NCBI GenBank assembly: GCA_903859705.1
Contig: CAIONQ010000068.1
Coordinates: 1 to 38,255 of the forward strand
From: an uncultured Chthonomonas sp.
Lineage (GTDB): Bacteria; Armatimonadota; Chthonomonadetes; Chthonomonadales; Chthonomonadaceae
Length of the DNA: 38,255 nucleotides
Reading direction: 5' to 3'
This document shows positions 1 through 8,277 of the stretch, piece after piece; position 1 is the stretch's first letter; the number at the start of each line of letters is the position of its first letter. Both the position numbers and the translations under genes were made by a program. A model generated the notes under the pieces. It had not been told where the DNA came from. It saw nothing but the letters and a program-made list of their open reading frames with translations, and searched no databases.

Positions 1-668
1 ACAAGCTGCCGGGTACCAGGTTGGTTATCATCAAGGGTGCGGAAACGCCATCTGTGCGTTATCCGCTGGCCGGTTGGCACACAACACCGCTAACGCGGAG
101 GCAACCGGTATTACTACAAAGCAAGCATTGGTTGGTGAGCTGTTAAGTACTACATAACAGCATCTCCGCAATTATACATAACACCCAGAGAAGTGTCAAC
201 CGGTATAGGAACAATTTCGACTCAACCTATGGTATTATTGGCACTATTGTTATATATAAAACCATAGCTATTCAGGGTGTGGAAGCGAGGCGCTGCGCCA
301 GAAAAAGACAACAGGGAATAGGGAATTGGCGACGAGCGCCGCAGATGGGTGCATTGCATCTTCCTTTGCAGAAACAGAGCAGATAGCGTACGGCGTTAGC
401 CCTGGCAAGCGTGTACACAAAAAACTATTTCCACTCTTGGCCGCGCCAGGGGCATCCAGGAGTGGGAGAGAAAAATGTGATAACAGTTATCAAGCCCTGC
501 CGGGCTTCGCTATCATATGCCGCCCCGATGGCGCTCGGTAGTAAACAAGCAGTGCGGCATTTTTCTTACCGATTCTCTATTCCCACTTTCCTTTCCCATA
601 ATGGTGCTCCATGCCGTAATTGTCCGTGCCCCCTTCTTTCCTGGCTTCCCCGCTGAACCCAGAGTCCA
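1..668. other. Intergenic stretch without a supportable gene
   Basis: No reading frame here has a convincing start, ribosome-binding site or recognisable product. Frame 2 is open from base 2 to a TAA near 157, which could be the tail of a gene entering from the left, but I recognise no family in it. Bases 180-290 are AT-rich and carry a 7-bp inverted repeat (227-233 and 261-267) around a TATATATAAA tract. A 13-base purine-rich word at 314-326 recurs inverted at 572-584 with one mismatch. The palindrome at 478-492 is listed separately. Confidence 0.5.
478..507. promoter_or_regulatory. 15-bp palindrome abutting a short hairpin
   Basis: Bases 478-492 read TGATAACAGTTATCA, a perfect palindrome with a single central base, as expected of a dimeric repressor site. 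It shares its last base with a hairpin (AAGCCC 492-497, loop TGCC, GGGCTT 502-507). No gene starts close by on either strand, so the regulated target is unclear. The hairpin lies about 160 bases past the end of the VOC gene and could also be its late terminator, though no T-run follows. Operator function is inference from symmetry only. Confidence 0.35.
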
Positions 669-1037
669 TTACCCATTGCTGAGCGGGGTGGCAAGCATGA
701 TTCGGTGGCCGGTGGGGAGTTTCATTGGAACCTCCCGCATGCCCCATGGCTCATCGGCTGGCTCACGCAGCAATGCCCCCGCAGCACGCAGCCCTGGCAG
801 TACAGAATCCAGATCGCTTAGGGTGAGGTAAGCAAAGTAGCGGTGATCCCCGAGGGTATCTGGATCTTGCGCATCCGGGCAACTACCCATGCGAATTTCA
901 CAGCTGCCGTTGGCAACGGTGTGCCACATGCCGGGCAGTTGCCATACGGTTTCAAAGCCCAGATTGGCAATCAAGAATTCTGCTGTTTCGTGGCAATCTG
1001 GAACGGCCAACACGAATGCAGATTTGGTGATGTTCAT
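669..1037 (-). CDS. VOC (glyoxalase/bleomycin-resistance) family protein
   Basis: A 122-residue protein of the size of a single VOC domain. It begins MNITKSAFVLAV, typical of the first beta-strand, has the 'ETAEFLIANLGFETVW' segment usual after it, and ends with a strand-turn-strand 'EVPMKLPTGHRIMLATP' that resembles the VOC C-terminal half ('DPxGxxxxL'). The frame is open much further upstream, but that extension overlaps the beta-propeller gene and is not VOC-like, so the ATG at 1037 is preferred. It lies 38 bases after that gene and is probably the last gene of the run. VOC proteins bind metals and act as lyases, dioxygenases or drug-binding proteins; nothing here picks a substrate. Confidence 0.8.
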   Translation of the reverse strand: MNITKSAFVLAVPDCHETAEFLIANLGFETVWQLPGMWHTVANGSCEIRMGSCPDAQDPDTLGDHRYFAYLTLSDLDSVLPGLRAAGALLREPADEPWGMREVPMKLPTGHRIMLATPLSNG

Positions 1038-1075
1038 GGTTTGAGTATTTCCACGCCTTCCCTTCGGCCTTTTCC

Positions 1076-2239
1076 TCAATACACAATAATAAACTTGCCA
1101 CCGGCATCCGCCACTACGCTTGGCAATCCCCACACTGGCAAATCCCCCGTGCGGCCGCGCACGGCTGTTGGGCGTCCGGCGGCATCGTACATCTGCCACA
1201 CAAGGCTGCCGCCACGGTTCCAGCCTGTACCCTCTGCCCACGCGGCAAGCAGGCTGCCGCCGGCACCAACGCCTATGGATGGGTGTTTCTGACTCTCCCC
1301 AACACACGCGATGCGCCCAGTGGGCGTATACCCGGCCCCGGGCAACCGCGCAGCAAACACATGGCCTTCTGTTTCCCATGCGGCGGTTAGCGCCCCTCCC
1401 GGGGCCTGGGCCATTGCATAGGTGCTCATGGGGCAGCTATCTATCTTCCAGCTATCCAGCTTCTGCTCCCGAAATGTTGCGCCATAATCGGAGGATACGA
1501 GCAGCATCGTATCTCGATTGACTTTGCGATCTGCCGACCGATATAACACAGCCAGCGCCCCACTCTGTGTTACGAAAGCCCGAAGTGCACAGCATCCGCA
1601 AGCACCCAGCGGCTCCGGGTTGGCCATCTTTTCACGCGAAAAGGTTTTGCCGCCATCGGCTGATATGGCGACATAAACGGCCCGCCCGGTTTCATCGCGG
1701 GCGCCCGCAAGGGCATGCCACACCATGTAAACCCGGCCAGCGCCATCTGCCGCCAGCGATCCGCCACCATCCAGCCCTCTGGCCCAGTGGCTCACGTTGC
1801 GCTGAGGCTCGAACTCTGTGCCAGAATCGCTGAGGCGAGCAAATGCCGGGTACGCTTCCGGATAGCCATTGGGGCCTTTCGGCCCAAGGCCATTCCAGCC
1901 CACCATCGCACGCCCATCCGGGCCAAGTGCGATATTCGCCACCCGGACAGTGCCAACCGACATCGCAGTGTTCGGCTCCGAATTAACACGGATCGGCCTG
2001 GAGAAATCGGTAGCGCCGGGTGCGCGGCGTACATAAAAGATATTGCCAGCGCGTTCATCGCCTTTGAAGTAGATGAGGTGCATGGTCCCCTTAGCATCCA
2101 GCACTGCCTGGGGCTGAATACCGGCGTTAGGTGTGCGTAGCAAGGTAACCGTATCCGCACATACCGGCCTGTTCGCAAACGCCGATATCGCGATTAGCAG
2201 TGCCAGCAAGCGAAGTGCTCTCATCATTTTTACCCCCAT
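1076..2239 (-). CDS. Secreted sialidase-like beta-propeller protein
   Basis: 387 residues. An N-terminal signal peptide is clear (residues 1-28, Leu/Ala-rich core, VCA cleavage site). The rest looks like a beta-propeller: two Asp-box motifs are visible, SADGGKTF at 193-200 and SSDYGATF at 249-256, the S-x-D-x-G-x-T-F loops of sialidases and BNR proteins. Between them is a cysteine cluster (CGCC near 214-217). I cannot find the arginine triad needed to call it an active sialidase, so an exported propeller of unknown substrate is safer. It begins 11 bases after the alpha-galactosidase stop, so the two are probably cotranscribed. A second start (ATG ATG at 2227) follows a GGGGG tract and is also possible. 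Confidence 0.75.
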   Translation of the reverse strand: MGVKMMRALRLLALLIAISAFANRPVCADTVTLLRTPNAGIQPQAVLDAKGTMHLIYFKGDERAGNIFYVRRAPGATDFSRPIRVNSEPNTAMSVGTVRVANIALGPDGRAMVGWNGLGPKGPNGYPEAYPAFARLSDSGTEFEPQRNVSHWARGLDGGGSLAADGAGRVYMVWHALAGARDETGRAVYVAISADGGKTFSREKMANPEPLGACGCCALRAFVTQSGALAVLYRSADRKVNRDTMLLVSSDYGATFREQKLDSWKIDSCPMSTYAMAQAPGGALTAAWETEGHVFAARLPGAGYTPTGRIACVGESQKHPSIGVGAGGSLLAAWAEGTGWNRGGSLVWQMYDAAGRPTAVRGRTGDLPVWGLPSVVADAGGKFIIVY

Positions 2240-2250
2240 TATTTGCTATC

Positions 2251-4359
2251 CTATCGGCCGGGATATACCCTCAGCAGAGCCGCGCCATGCGCACCCACCT
2301 TGATGGAGATTGCTCCCTCCACCGGATGCAGGCTTGTGTGGTTCCAGAGATCTCTTACCGGTGCCGGGCCACCAACGCCCAGATCCTTCCAGGTAAGCGA
2401 TGCCAGCGTTTCTGCCCCTATGCGGTTAAATACCCCCACGGCAATGCTGCCATCCGAGAGCATGCGTTTCCATATCTCTACTGAGCCCATACCCTGTGAA
2501 GCGTTCTTAACAGGCACAGCCTGTAGACCGGCCGAATCCTGGTTGATGGCCAGAACCTCATCGTTGGTTATCAGCGATAGGGTCCAGGCATCGTTATCTG
2601 GCAGATGCATCCCCAGCATCATTGGGGATGGCGCTATTGCCCACAACGACATCATGGTTAGCTGCTCATCCCGGGTTAAGCCGGTATGCCTATCTGGCCC
2701 TACACTTCTGCCCTTTACGGATACATGGCCCAGCGGAATCATATCTGCATCTGGCCAGTGGCCTATGCCGCCCAGGCCAGCCCATCGGCGCAGCAGATCA
2801 AACTGATGGTTTACCGCCCCCCAGTTATCCCAGAAGTCGCCAGAAATCCGCCACAGGTTGGCATTCTGGCCAACATGCTGGCCATCCTCTACCGGCGTTT
2901 CGCCCGGTGAAAGGCTGAATACGATGGACCGGCCGCATTTTGCGATAGCCTTATGCACCGCCTCAATCTCATAACGAGAATAGGGCGCAGACATATCATC
3001 TACCTTGATATAATCCACACCCCACGAGGCATAGAGCCTCAGAAGAGAATCGTAGTAAGCCTGCCCGGCGGGCTTCTCTGCATCCACCCCAAACATATCG
3101 GTACACCAGGGGCAAAGGCTCTTCTGGTTGCCCGCCTGCTGCGCCGTAAACGGTGATCCCTCTATGGGCATATTATCAAGCACTGCCTGGCGCGGTATGC
3201 CACGCATGATGTGGATGCCAAAGCGCAGCCCCATGCCGTGTATCTTACTGGCAAGCGGGCGGAAGCCCGCCTCGCCGGCCGCCGATGGAAACCGGTTTGC
3301 AGAAGGCATTAGCCTGCCCCACTTATCCAGAGTTAAGCCCTTGCCCTGATGGATGTTGGCATCATTTGGCGCCCTGGATGCCTCGGGATCGTACCAGCGG
3401 TAATCCACAATTACGTAATCCCAGCCATGCTGTTTGAGATTTGTATTGATGTAGGCCGCATTCTCCAGCACCTCTGCTTCGGTAACATCATCGCCAAAGC
3501 AATCGTAGCTGTTCCAGCCCAACGGAGGGGAAAGCGCAAGGCTTTGCCCACTGCGTATCTCGAAGGATAGTTTATCGGAACCTGCCGCATTTGCAGCACT
3601 AACCGCAACGCGGTAATTGCCTGCAGCTGGTGTTTTGCCCGTTATCTTCCCCGTGGAAGCATCCAGTTTCAGGCCCGCCGGCAAACCCTTTGCCCCAAAT
3701 TTTATCGGCTGCTGCCCACCGGCAGTAATGGTGTACAGAAATGGGGTACCCGGCAAGGAGCCTGCCAGCCCGGGCGATGTAATGTGTGGGCGCGTATATG
3801 TTTGTGGGGCAGCCAGTACCGGATTGGAGTTCGCCGGAGTGGCTGCTTTGGGATGCGTGCCAACAACTTCCAGGGTGGCATCTGCCCAGTCGGCATGGTC
3901 ATACTCAAACCCATCGCCAGCATCGCCAATTAGCAGCGCAAGCTTCTTAACCCCGGTTACATCCACGCTCAATGGCTTTGAGGGGTCGCCGCCATGCATT
4001 ACGCCGCTGGTCCACAACACTTTGCCATCACCGGCCACCGTAAACTCGGCGCTGCCACGCTTCCCAACCTCATCATCTATGCCAACGCTGGCGGTAAAAC
4101 GCTTACTTCCACCGCTCAAATCTATTAGAAACAGCCCTACAGAGTGCGTGCCAAGCCCATGCTCAAACGGCTTGCCGGCAATCTTTATGGCATGCCCATC
4201 CACGCTGTGGTTTACGCCGGGCTTTCCCCAACCCTGTTCTACGTGGCTCAAATCCAGGGTTTCTATGCCTATGCGCTCATCGGCACAGGCAGAAACACTG
4301 GCAGCAAATAGCAGCATGGCCGCGGCACCCACGGCGCGACGATTGCAGCGCAATAACAA
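2251..4359 (-). CDS. GH27 alpha-galactosidase-like lipoprotein with NPCBM and Ig-like domains
   Basis: 702 residues. Order of parts: signal peptide with lipobox V-S-A-C (Cys25), suggesting a lipid-anchored or exported enzyme; NPCBM-type carbohydrate-binding domain (about 30-165; HGLGTHS near 67-73); putative Ig domain (about 190-268); GH27 catalytic barrel and C-terminal beta-domain (about 272-700). PPLGWNSYDCFG (279-290) is the family opening. The nucleophile is expected in YIKVDD (Asp454) and the acid/base in RISGD (Asp508). GH27 enzymes remove terminal alpha-galactose from oligosaccharides or polysaccharides; some NPCBM members act on other sugars, so the substrate is open. The start is a TTG with AGGAG eight bases upstream (4368-4372). 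Confidence 0.9.
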   Translation of the reverse strand: MLLRCNRRAVGAAAMLLFAASVSACADERIGIETLDLSHVEQGWGKPGVNHSVDGHAIKIAGKPFEHGLGTHSVGLFLIDLSGGSKRFTASVGIDDEVGKRGSAEFTVAGDGKVLWTSGVMHGGDPSKPLSVDVTGVKKLALLIGDAGDGFEYDHADWADATLEVVGTHPKAATPANSNPVLAAPQTYTRPHITSPGLAGSLPGTPFLYTITAGGQQPIKFGAKGLPAGLKLDASTGKITGKTPAAGNYRVAVSAANAAGSDKLSFEIRSGQSLALSPPLGWNSYDCFGDDVTEAEVLENAAYINTNLKQHGWDYVIVDYRWYDPEASRAPNDANIHQGKGLTLDKWGRLMPSANRFPSAAGEAGFRPLASKIHGMGLRFGIHIMRGIPRQAVLDNMPIEGSPFTAQQAGNQKSLCPWCTDMFGVDAEKPAGQAYYDSLLRLYASWGVDYIKVDDMSAPYSRYEIEAVHKAIAKCGRSIVFSLSPGETPVEDGQHVGQNANLWRISGDFWDNWGAVNHQFDLLRRWAGLGGIGHWPDADMIPLGHVSVKGRSVGPDRHTGLTRDEQLTMMSLWAIAPSPMMLGMHLPDNDAWTLSLITNDEVLAINQDSAGLQAVPVKNASQGMGSVEIWKRMLSDGSIAVGVFNRIGAETLASLTWKDLGVGGPAPVRDLWNHTSLHPVEGAISIKVGAHGAALLRVYPGR

Positions 4360-4382
4360 CTCCGAACTCCTGATATTAAGAA

Positions 4383-4425
4383 AGTAATAAAACGGGCCGG
4401 CAGGAATATGCTTCCTTCCGGCCCG
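4383..4425 (-). terminator. Rho-independent terminator or attenuator upstream of the alpha-galactosidase
   Basis: CGGGCCGG (4393-4400) pairs with CCGGCCCG (4418-4425); after one mismatch AGGAA pairs with TTCCT (4402-4406 with 4412-4416), loop TATGC. On the minus strand the stem is followed by TTTTATTACTTTCTT. It ends the small-protein gene upstream, yet lies only 24 bases before the alpha-galactosidase start, with no room for a promoter in between. Confidence 0.75.
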
Positions 4426-4467
4426 CCATAAGGTTTGTACACCAACGGCATGCGCCGCTGTTAATAA

Positions 4468-4665
4468 TCAGGCGTTGCCAGAACGGCGCTGCCTTACCTG
4501 TGTCATCGGTTTGTGGCCGGCTGCAACTGTTTGCTGCTTTGCGCGGCCGGTATCCTGCTGAAGAGCAGTCTCTTTCTTTTCTACCTGAGCCTGCTTCGCT
4601 GCTTCGCGGGCTTCCGGTGTTGTGCGCTGCACTTGCCGTGCAAGCTTTCTTCCTGGACTGGACAT
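4468..4665 (-). CDS. Small highly charged protein of unknown function
   Basis: 65 residues starting MSSPGRKLARQVQRTTPEAR, about a quarter Lys/Arg, with many Gln, Glu and Ala and almost no bulky hydrophobics, so probably helical or disordered. No family is recognised. Support for a real gene: a GGAGG ribosome-binding site ten bases before the ATG (4676-4680), an in-frame stop, and a strong terminator right after it. A TACAAT at 4688-4693 (minus strand) could be its -10 box, but I see no matching -35. The composition would suit nucleic-acid binding; this is inference only. Confidence 0.6.
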   Translation of the reverse strand: MSSPGRKLARQVQRTTPEAREAAKQAQVEKKETALQQDTGRAKQQTVAAGHKPMTQVRQRRSGNA

Positions 4666-4757
4666 GTTTTTTATTCCTCCTGCCAAAATTGTACCCGCCG
4701 AAGCGGCACTGAGTACGCAACCAATGGAAATACTCGCAATTCAGGGCCAAATTGGTA

Positions 4758-6197
4758 TCAGGCTTGCGCTTTTTCCAGGCCGCTGTAATTCGAATCGTAC
4801 AAACCGGTGAGTATCTCTGCACTATCACCAAAGTGCTCTGCCGGGATGCCGAAGCAGCCAAGCATGCCCCGATACAGGTTGCATAGCGGTGTATTCTTGG
4901 GATAGATAAGGTGCCTGCCGCTTGCAATTTTGCCACCACCCCGGCCCGCCAGCACCACTGGCAGATTATATGGGCTGTGCGCGTTGCCATCCTTCATACC
5001 GCTGCCGAACATCACCAGCGAGTTATCCAGCAGGGTGCCATTGCCCTCTTTAATGCCCTGCATCTTCTCCAGCATGTAGGCAAGCTGTGCGCTGTGCCAC
5101 TGGTTAATGCGGGTGTACTCATCCAGCTTGGTTTTGTTGTTTTCGTGGTGCGAAATCTCATGGTGGCTGCCGGTTACACCGGGCAGGAAGGCAAAGTTTT
5201 TGCCGCTTACCTCGTTGCCAAACATAAAGGTTGCCGCGCGTGTGGAGTCTGTCCAGAACGAAAGCACCATAATATCCAGCATCAAGCGCACCTGATCGGT
5301 GTGATCGATCTTACGCTCACTCAGACGTGCGGGGTCTGCATAGTAATCTTTTATGCGCCCGCCCAGCCGTTCCACCTCTTTCATGGCCTCGGCATCGCCA
5401 TGGTACTCACCCTTGCGCCGTGCCGCATCAAATGCTATGCGTTTCTCTACGGAGCGCACCGAATCAAAGTACTCCTGAAGCTTCAGTTTATCGGAGGAGC
5501 CCACCGATTTCTGAAGGCTCTTTGCCTGATCCAGCACGGCATCCAACACGCTGCCATCCGCGGCGGCGGCCGCTGCCCCCGCGCCTCTGGTGTTGGATCG
5601 AAACAGTCTATCGAACGCCAGCTGTGGGTTGATCTCGCGGGTTACGGGCGTGGTAGGCGTGCTCCACGAGATATGTGAGCCGTACAGACGGGTGAAGCCA
5701 ACGTTGGTATCTACCCCCATGGTAACGGGCTCAATGCTCAGCTCGAGCGATGGCAGCGGGGTGAGGTTGCCAAGCCGCTGCGCAATCATCTGATCTACAG
5801 AAACGCCACCGCAACGCAGATCGCTGCCGGTTGTTTTGGTAATGTGCGTGCCGGTGAGCCAGGGCGCAACCTTCACATAGTGACCATCGCCCTCAATGCT
5901 CTGCTTGTTCATCAGCTCAGAAACCACCAGAAGCTGGTTCTTTACATTCTGCAGTGGCTCCAGGGCTGGTGAGAGCGTGAAATCGGCACCATGGCCAGCG
6001 GGGGTCCAGGTATGCGGGTTCACACCATTGGGCATATAGAGCGCGGCGAAGCGCACCGGTGGCTGTGCGGCCGCACGCCCCATAGCCGATGCGCCCGTAG
6101 ACGCCAGCGATTCCAGCCAGGGCAGGAACATGGTAACGCCCATGCCCTTCAGCACCGTTCGGCGTGATACTCCTGCAGATTCGGTTCTGTGTGTCAT
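4758..6197 (-). CDS. DUF1552 family protein, Tat-exported
   Basis: 479 residues. The N-terminus carries a twin-arginine signal (SRRTVLKG near 11-18, then a hydrophobic stretch), so it is probably exported folded. The body matches the DUF1552 family: ALYMPNGVNPHTW (52-64) near the start, a central region with GSHHEISHHEN, and 'DNSLVMFGSGMKDGNAHSP' towards the end, a stretch also typical of the related DUF1501/sulfatase-like fold. Its start overlaps the end of the upstream DUF1592 gene by four bases (ATGA), so the two are translationally coupled. This gene pair is widespread in Planctomycetota, Verrucomicrobiota and Acidobacteriota; its biochemical role is not established. Confidence 0.9.
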   Translation of the reverse strand: MTHRTESAGVSRRTVLKGMGVTMFLPWLESLASTGASAMGRAAAQPPVRFAALYMPNGVNPHTWTPAGHGADFTLSPALEPLQNVKNQLLVVSELMNKQSIEGDGHYVKVAPWLTGTHITKTTGSDLRCGGVSVDQMIAQRLGNLTPLPSLELSIEPVTMGVDTNVGFTRLYGSHISWSTPTTPVTREINPQLAFDRLFRSNTRGAGAAAAAADGSVLDAVLDQAKSLQKSVGSSDKLKLQEYFDSVRSVEKRIAFDAARRKGEYHGDAEAMKEVERLGGRIKDYYADPARLSERKIDHTDQVRLMLDIMVLSFWTDSTRAATFMFGNEVSGKNFAFLPGVTGSHHEISHHENNKTKLDEYTRINQWHSAQLAYMLEKMQGIKEGNGTLLDNSLVMFGSGMKDGNAHSPYNLPVVLAGRGGGKIASGRHLIYPKNTPLCNLYRGMLGCFGIPAEHFGDSAEILTGLYDSNYSGLEKAQA

Positions 6198-8218
6198 CGC
6201 TGTGTAATCTCCTTGCGTTTGGCCGGCGCACCGGGTGTGGAACCCTCTGCTCGCACACGGTATCGGAATGGATAGCTCTTCACAATCTCACGTATTAAGG
6301 TGCCGCTTCGGAAATCGGCAGCGGCGGTACGATCGGCGATCTGTTTTACGGATACTCTATCGTACTCTTCCAGACCACGCCCCAGCGCATACCCCAGCAT
6401 TTTTTCGGTAAGGTTCTGCACAAACTCGCCGCGCGCTGCCTGAATGTGCTGTTTCAGCTCTGTGGGGCCGCTAAACTTGGAGCCATCGGCAAGTACCCCG
6501 CTGGTATCTACCGCTTTGCCGCCAATTTCAGATCTCCACTTGCCTATGGCATCAAAATTCTCGAGGCCAAACCCGATGGGATCCATGGAATTATGGCATG
6601 AGGCACACTGCGGCTTCTGCCTGTGCTTCTCTAACCGTTGCCGGAAGGTAAGGCCCTCTCGAAACGAATCGTCCTGCGAAAGCCCTCCTGCATTGGGCGG
6701 TGGGGGCGGAGGAGGCGTGCCAAGCACCTGCTCTAATACCCATTTACCACGCAGAACGGGGCTTGTGCGCTCCGCATAGGAGGTTATGGTTAGCACGCTG
6801 GCCATGGTTAGCACGCCACCGCGCCGCCTATCTGGCAGGGCAACTCGCCGCATCTCATTGCCGGTTACGCCTTCAATGCCGTAATGCGCGGCAAGGGGAG
6901 CATTCAGATAGGTGTAGTCGGCATCTATAAGATCCAACACGCGATGATTATCTTTAAAGATAGACTGCAGGAACTCAACGGTTTCGCCATACATTGCATC
7001 ACGCAGAGCGGGCGTGTATGCCGGGAAGCGGCCGGGATCTGGCTGAGCCGTGGTGTATAAGTCTCGAATGCGCAGCCACTGAGATCCAAAGCTCTCGGCA
7101 AATGCATGCGCTCGAGGATCGGCAAGCATGCGCGTAACCTGGCCATCCAACACATCGGGCAGATGCAGCAGGCCCTTTGCTGCAAACTTAAACAGAATGG
7201 CATCTGGCATGGAGGCCCACAAGAAGTAGGACAGCCGGTTTGCCAGAGAATAGTCATCCAGCGCATAGGGGCCGGGCTTTACATTCTGTGGCTCTGGCTC
7301 ATAGCGGTACAAAAACTTCGGCGAAATAAGGGCAGCTGTCATGGCATAACGCATGGCGTTATCGATGGCCAGCCCCTTTTTACGGCCTTTGGCATACAGA
7401 CCGGTAAGCAGGGAAACATCCTGCGCTTCCGCAGGTCGGCGGTAGGCCAGGCTGGCAAAGGCTGTTAGATTTTGCCGGGCAGCCTCTGCCTCAGAAACCT
7501 TACCGCCCGGCTTTACGGAAAAGAGGCGAGCCGGCGCAGCTTTCGCAAGGCACTCTGTGGCAGCCGTTACATACCGTTCCATCAAAATCGGCGGAATAAA
7601 CAGGGTATCGGCGTTGTTATCAAAGCCGCTGCCGCCACCTCCATCTGCCGGGAAGCTATCGGCAGGCTTTGTATCCACCCCCAGCAGATCTCGAATGGTG
7701 TTGTTGTACTCGGTGCGGCTTAACCGATGGATGGTAACACGCCCCGGGTTTACTGCCCGGGCACCGTTCAAACCGGCATCCAGCCAATCACCGATCCATG
7801 CAGTTATCTGCTTGCTCTCTTCCGGGGTTGGCTGTGCGGCATTGGGCGGAGGCATACTGCGCGTAGTTAGCTGATGCACCACTTTGCGCCACACATCCGG
7901 GTTGCGCTGCACGGCAGCGGCATCCGGGTAGATGGTTAGATCCACGCCGCCAGCTCCTGCGTGCCCGTGGCAACGGATGCAGTACTTATCGAATGCTGGC
8001 TTCAGAGTGGAAGCAAAAAAGGCAGATTCTGGCTTCTTCTGCTCATCGGCAACAGAAGGCACAGGCACCATAGCGGCCGCTGCAAGCAGCAGACCACAGG
8101 CGGCCGCGATGCTGGCACCGATGGCAGATTTAGGCGCAGAGAGTTTGAAGAGTTTAGGATTGGTCAAAGATGGCCTCAGGAAGTGCGATGGGCGGCAAAA
8201 CAGGTTTACCGCCCGCAT
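6194..8218 (-). CDS. Exported cytochrome-c-like protein with DUF1587/1595/1592/1588/1585 domains
   Basis: 674 residues. A signal or anchor helix lies near 31-57, followed by a cytochrome-like domain with CIRCH (80-84, a CxxCH haem-binding motif). Then come, by recognisable sequence: PSD3/DUF1587 (about 160-225, 'RLSRTEYNNTIRDLLG'), PSD5/DUF1595 (about 243-305), PSD4/DUF1592 (about 318-445), PSCyt3/DUF1588 (about 462-560, with a second CxxCH, CASCH 538-542) and PSD2/DUF1585 (about 575-655). A run of seven prolines follows 'LGT' near 502-508. The ATG at 8218 has no clear Shine-Dalgarno, so the true start may be slightly downstream. An extracytoplasmic redox role with DUF1552 is likely but unproven. 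Confidence 0.9.
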   Translation of the reverse strand: MRAVNLFCRPSHFLRPSLTNPKLFKLSAPKSAIGASIAAACGLLLAAAAMVPVPSVADEQKKPESAFFASTLKPAFDKYCIRCHGHAGAGGVDLTIYPDAAAVQRNPDVWRKVVHQLTTRSMPPPNAAQPTPEESKQITAWIGDWLDAGLNGARAVNPGRVTIHRLSRTEYNNTIRDLLGVDTKPADSFPADGGGGSGFDNNADTLFIPPILMERYVTAATECLAKAAPARLFSVKPGGKVSEAEAARQNLTAFASLAYRRPAEAQDVSLLTGLYAKGRKKGLAIDNAMRYAMTAALISPKFLYRYEPEPQNVKPGPYALDDYSLANRLSYFLWASMPDAILFKFAAKGLLHLPDVLDGQVTRMLADPRAHAFAESFGSQWLRIRDLYTTAQPDPGRFPAYTPALRDAMYGETVEFLQSIFKDNHRVLDLIDADYTYLNAPLAAHYGIEGVTGNEMRRVALPDRRRGGVLTMASVLTITSYAERTSPVLRGKWVLEQVLGTPPPPPPPNAGGLSQDDSFREGLTFRQRLEKHRQKPQCASCHNSMDPIGFGLENFDAIGKWRSEIGGKAVDTSGVLADGSKFSGPTELKQHIQAARGEFVQNLTEKMLGYALGRGLEEYDRVSVKQIADRTAAADFRSGTLIREIVKSYPFRYRVRAEGSTPGAPAKRKEITQR

Positions 8219-8242
8219 AAACAGATCTGAACAGGTTAGAGG

Positions 8243-8270
8243 TGCCAGGCTGTAAGAGGTTACAGTGGCA
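8243..8270 (-). other. Hairpin between the S9 peptidase and cytochrome genes
   Basis: TGCCA (8243-8247) pairs with TGGCA (8266-8270) and CTGTAA (8250-8255) with TTACAG (8260-8265), with a two-base bulge and loop GAGG. No T-run follows on the minus strand. It could slow transcription or stabilise an mRNA end in the 59-base gap. Confidence 0.4.
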
Positions 8271-8277
8271 ATTGAGA

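Noticed and set aside
2-157. Possible C-terminal end of a gene entering from the left
   Set aside because: Only about 50 codons are visible, no family is recognised and two other frames are similarly open, so it cannot be supported.
3617-4387. 256-residue plus-strand open frame
   Set aside because: It lies entirely antisense to the well-supported alpha-galactosidase gene and has no recognisable motif; it is a shadow of that gene's codon pattern.
6194-8218. Pseudogene possibility because of the weak start and proline run
   Set aside because: The frame is intact through all expected domains with both CxxCH motifs, so it is a normal gene.
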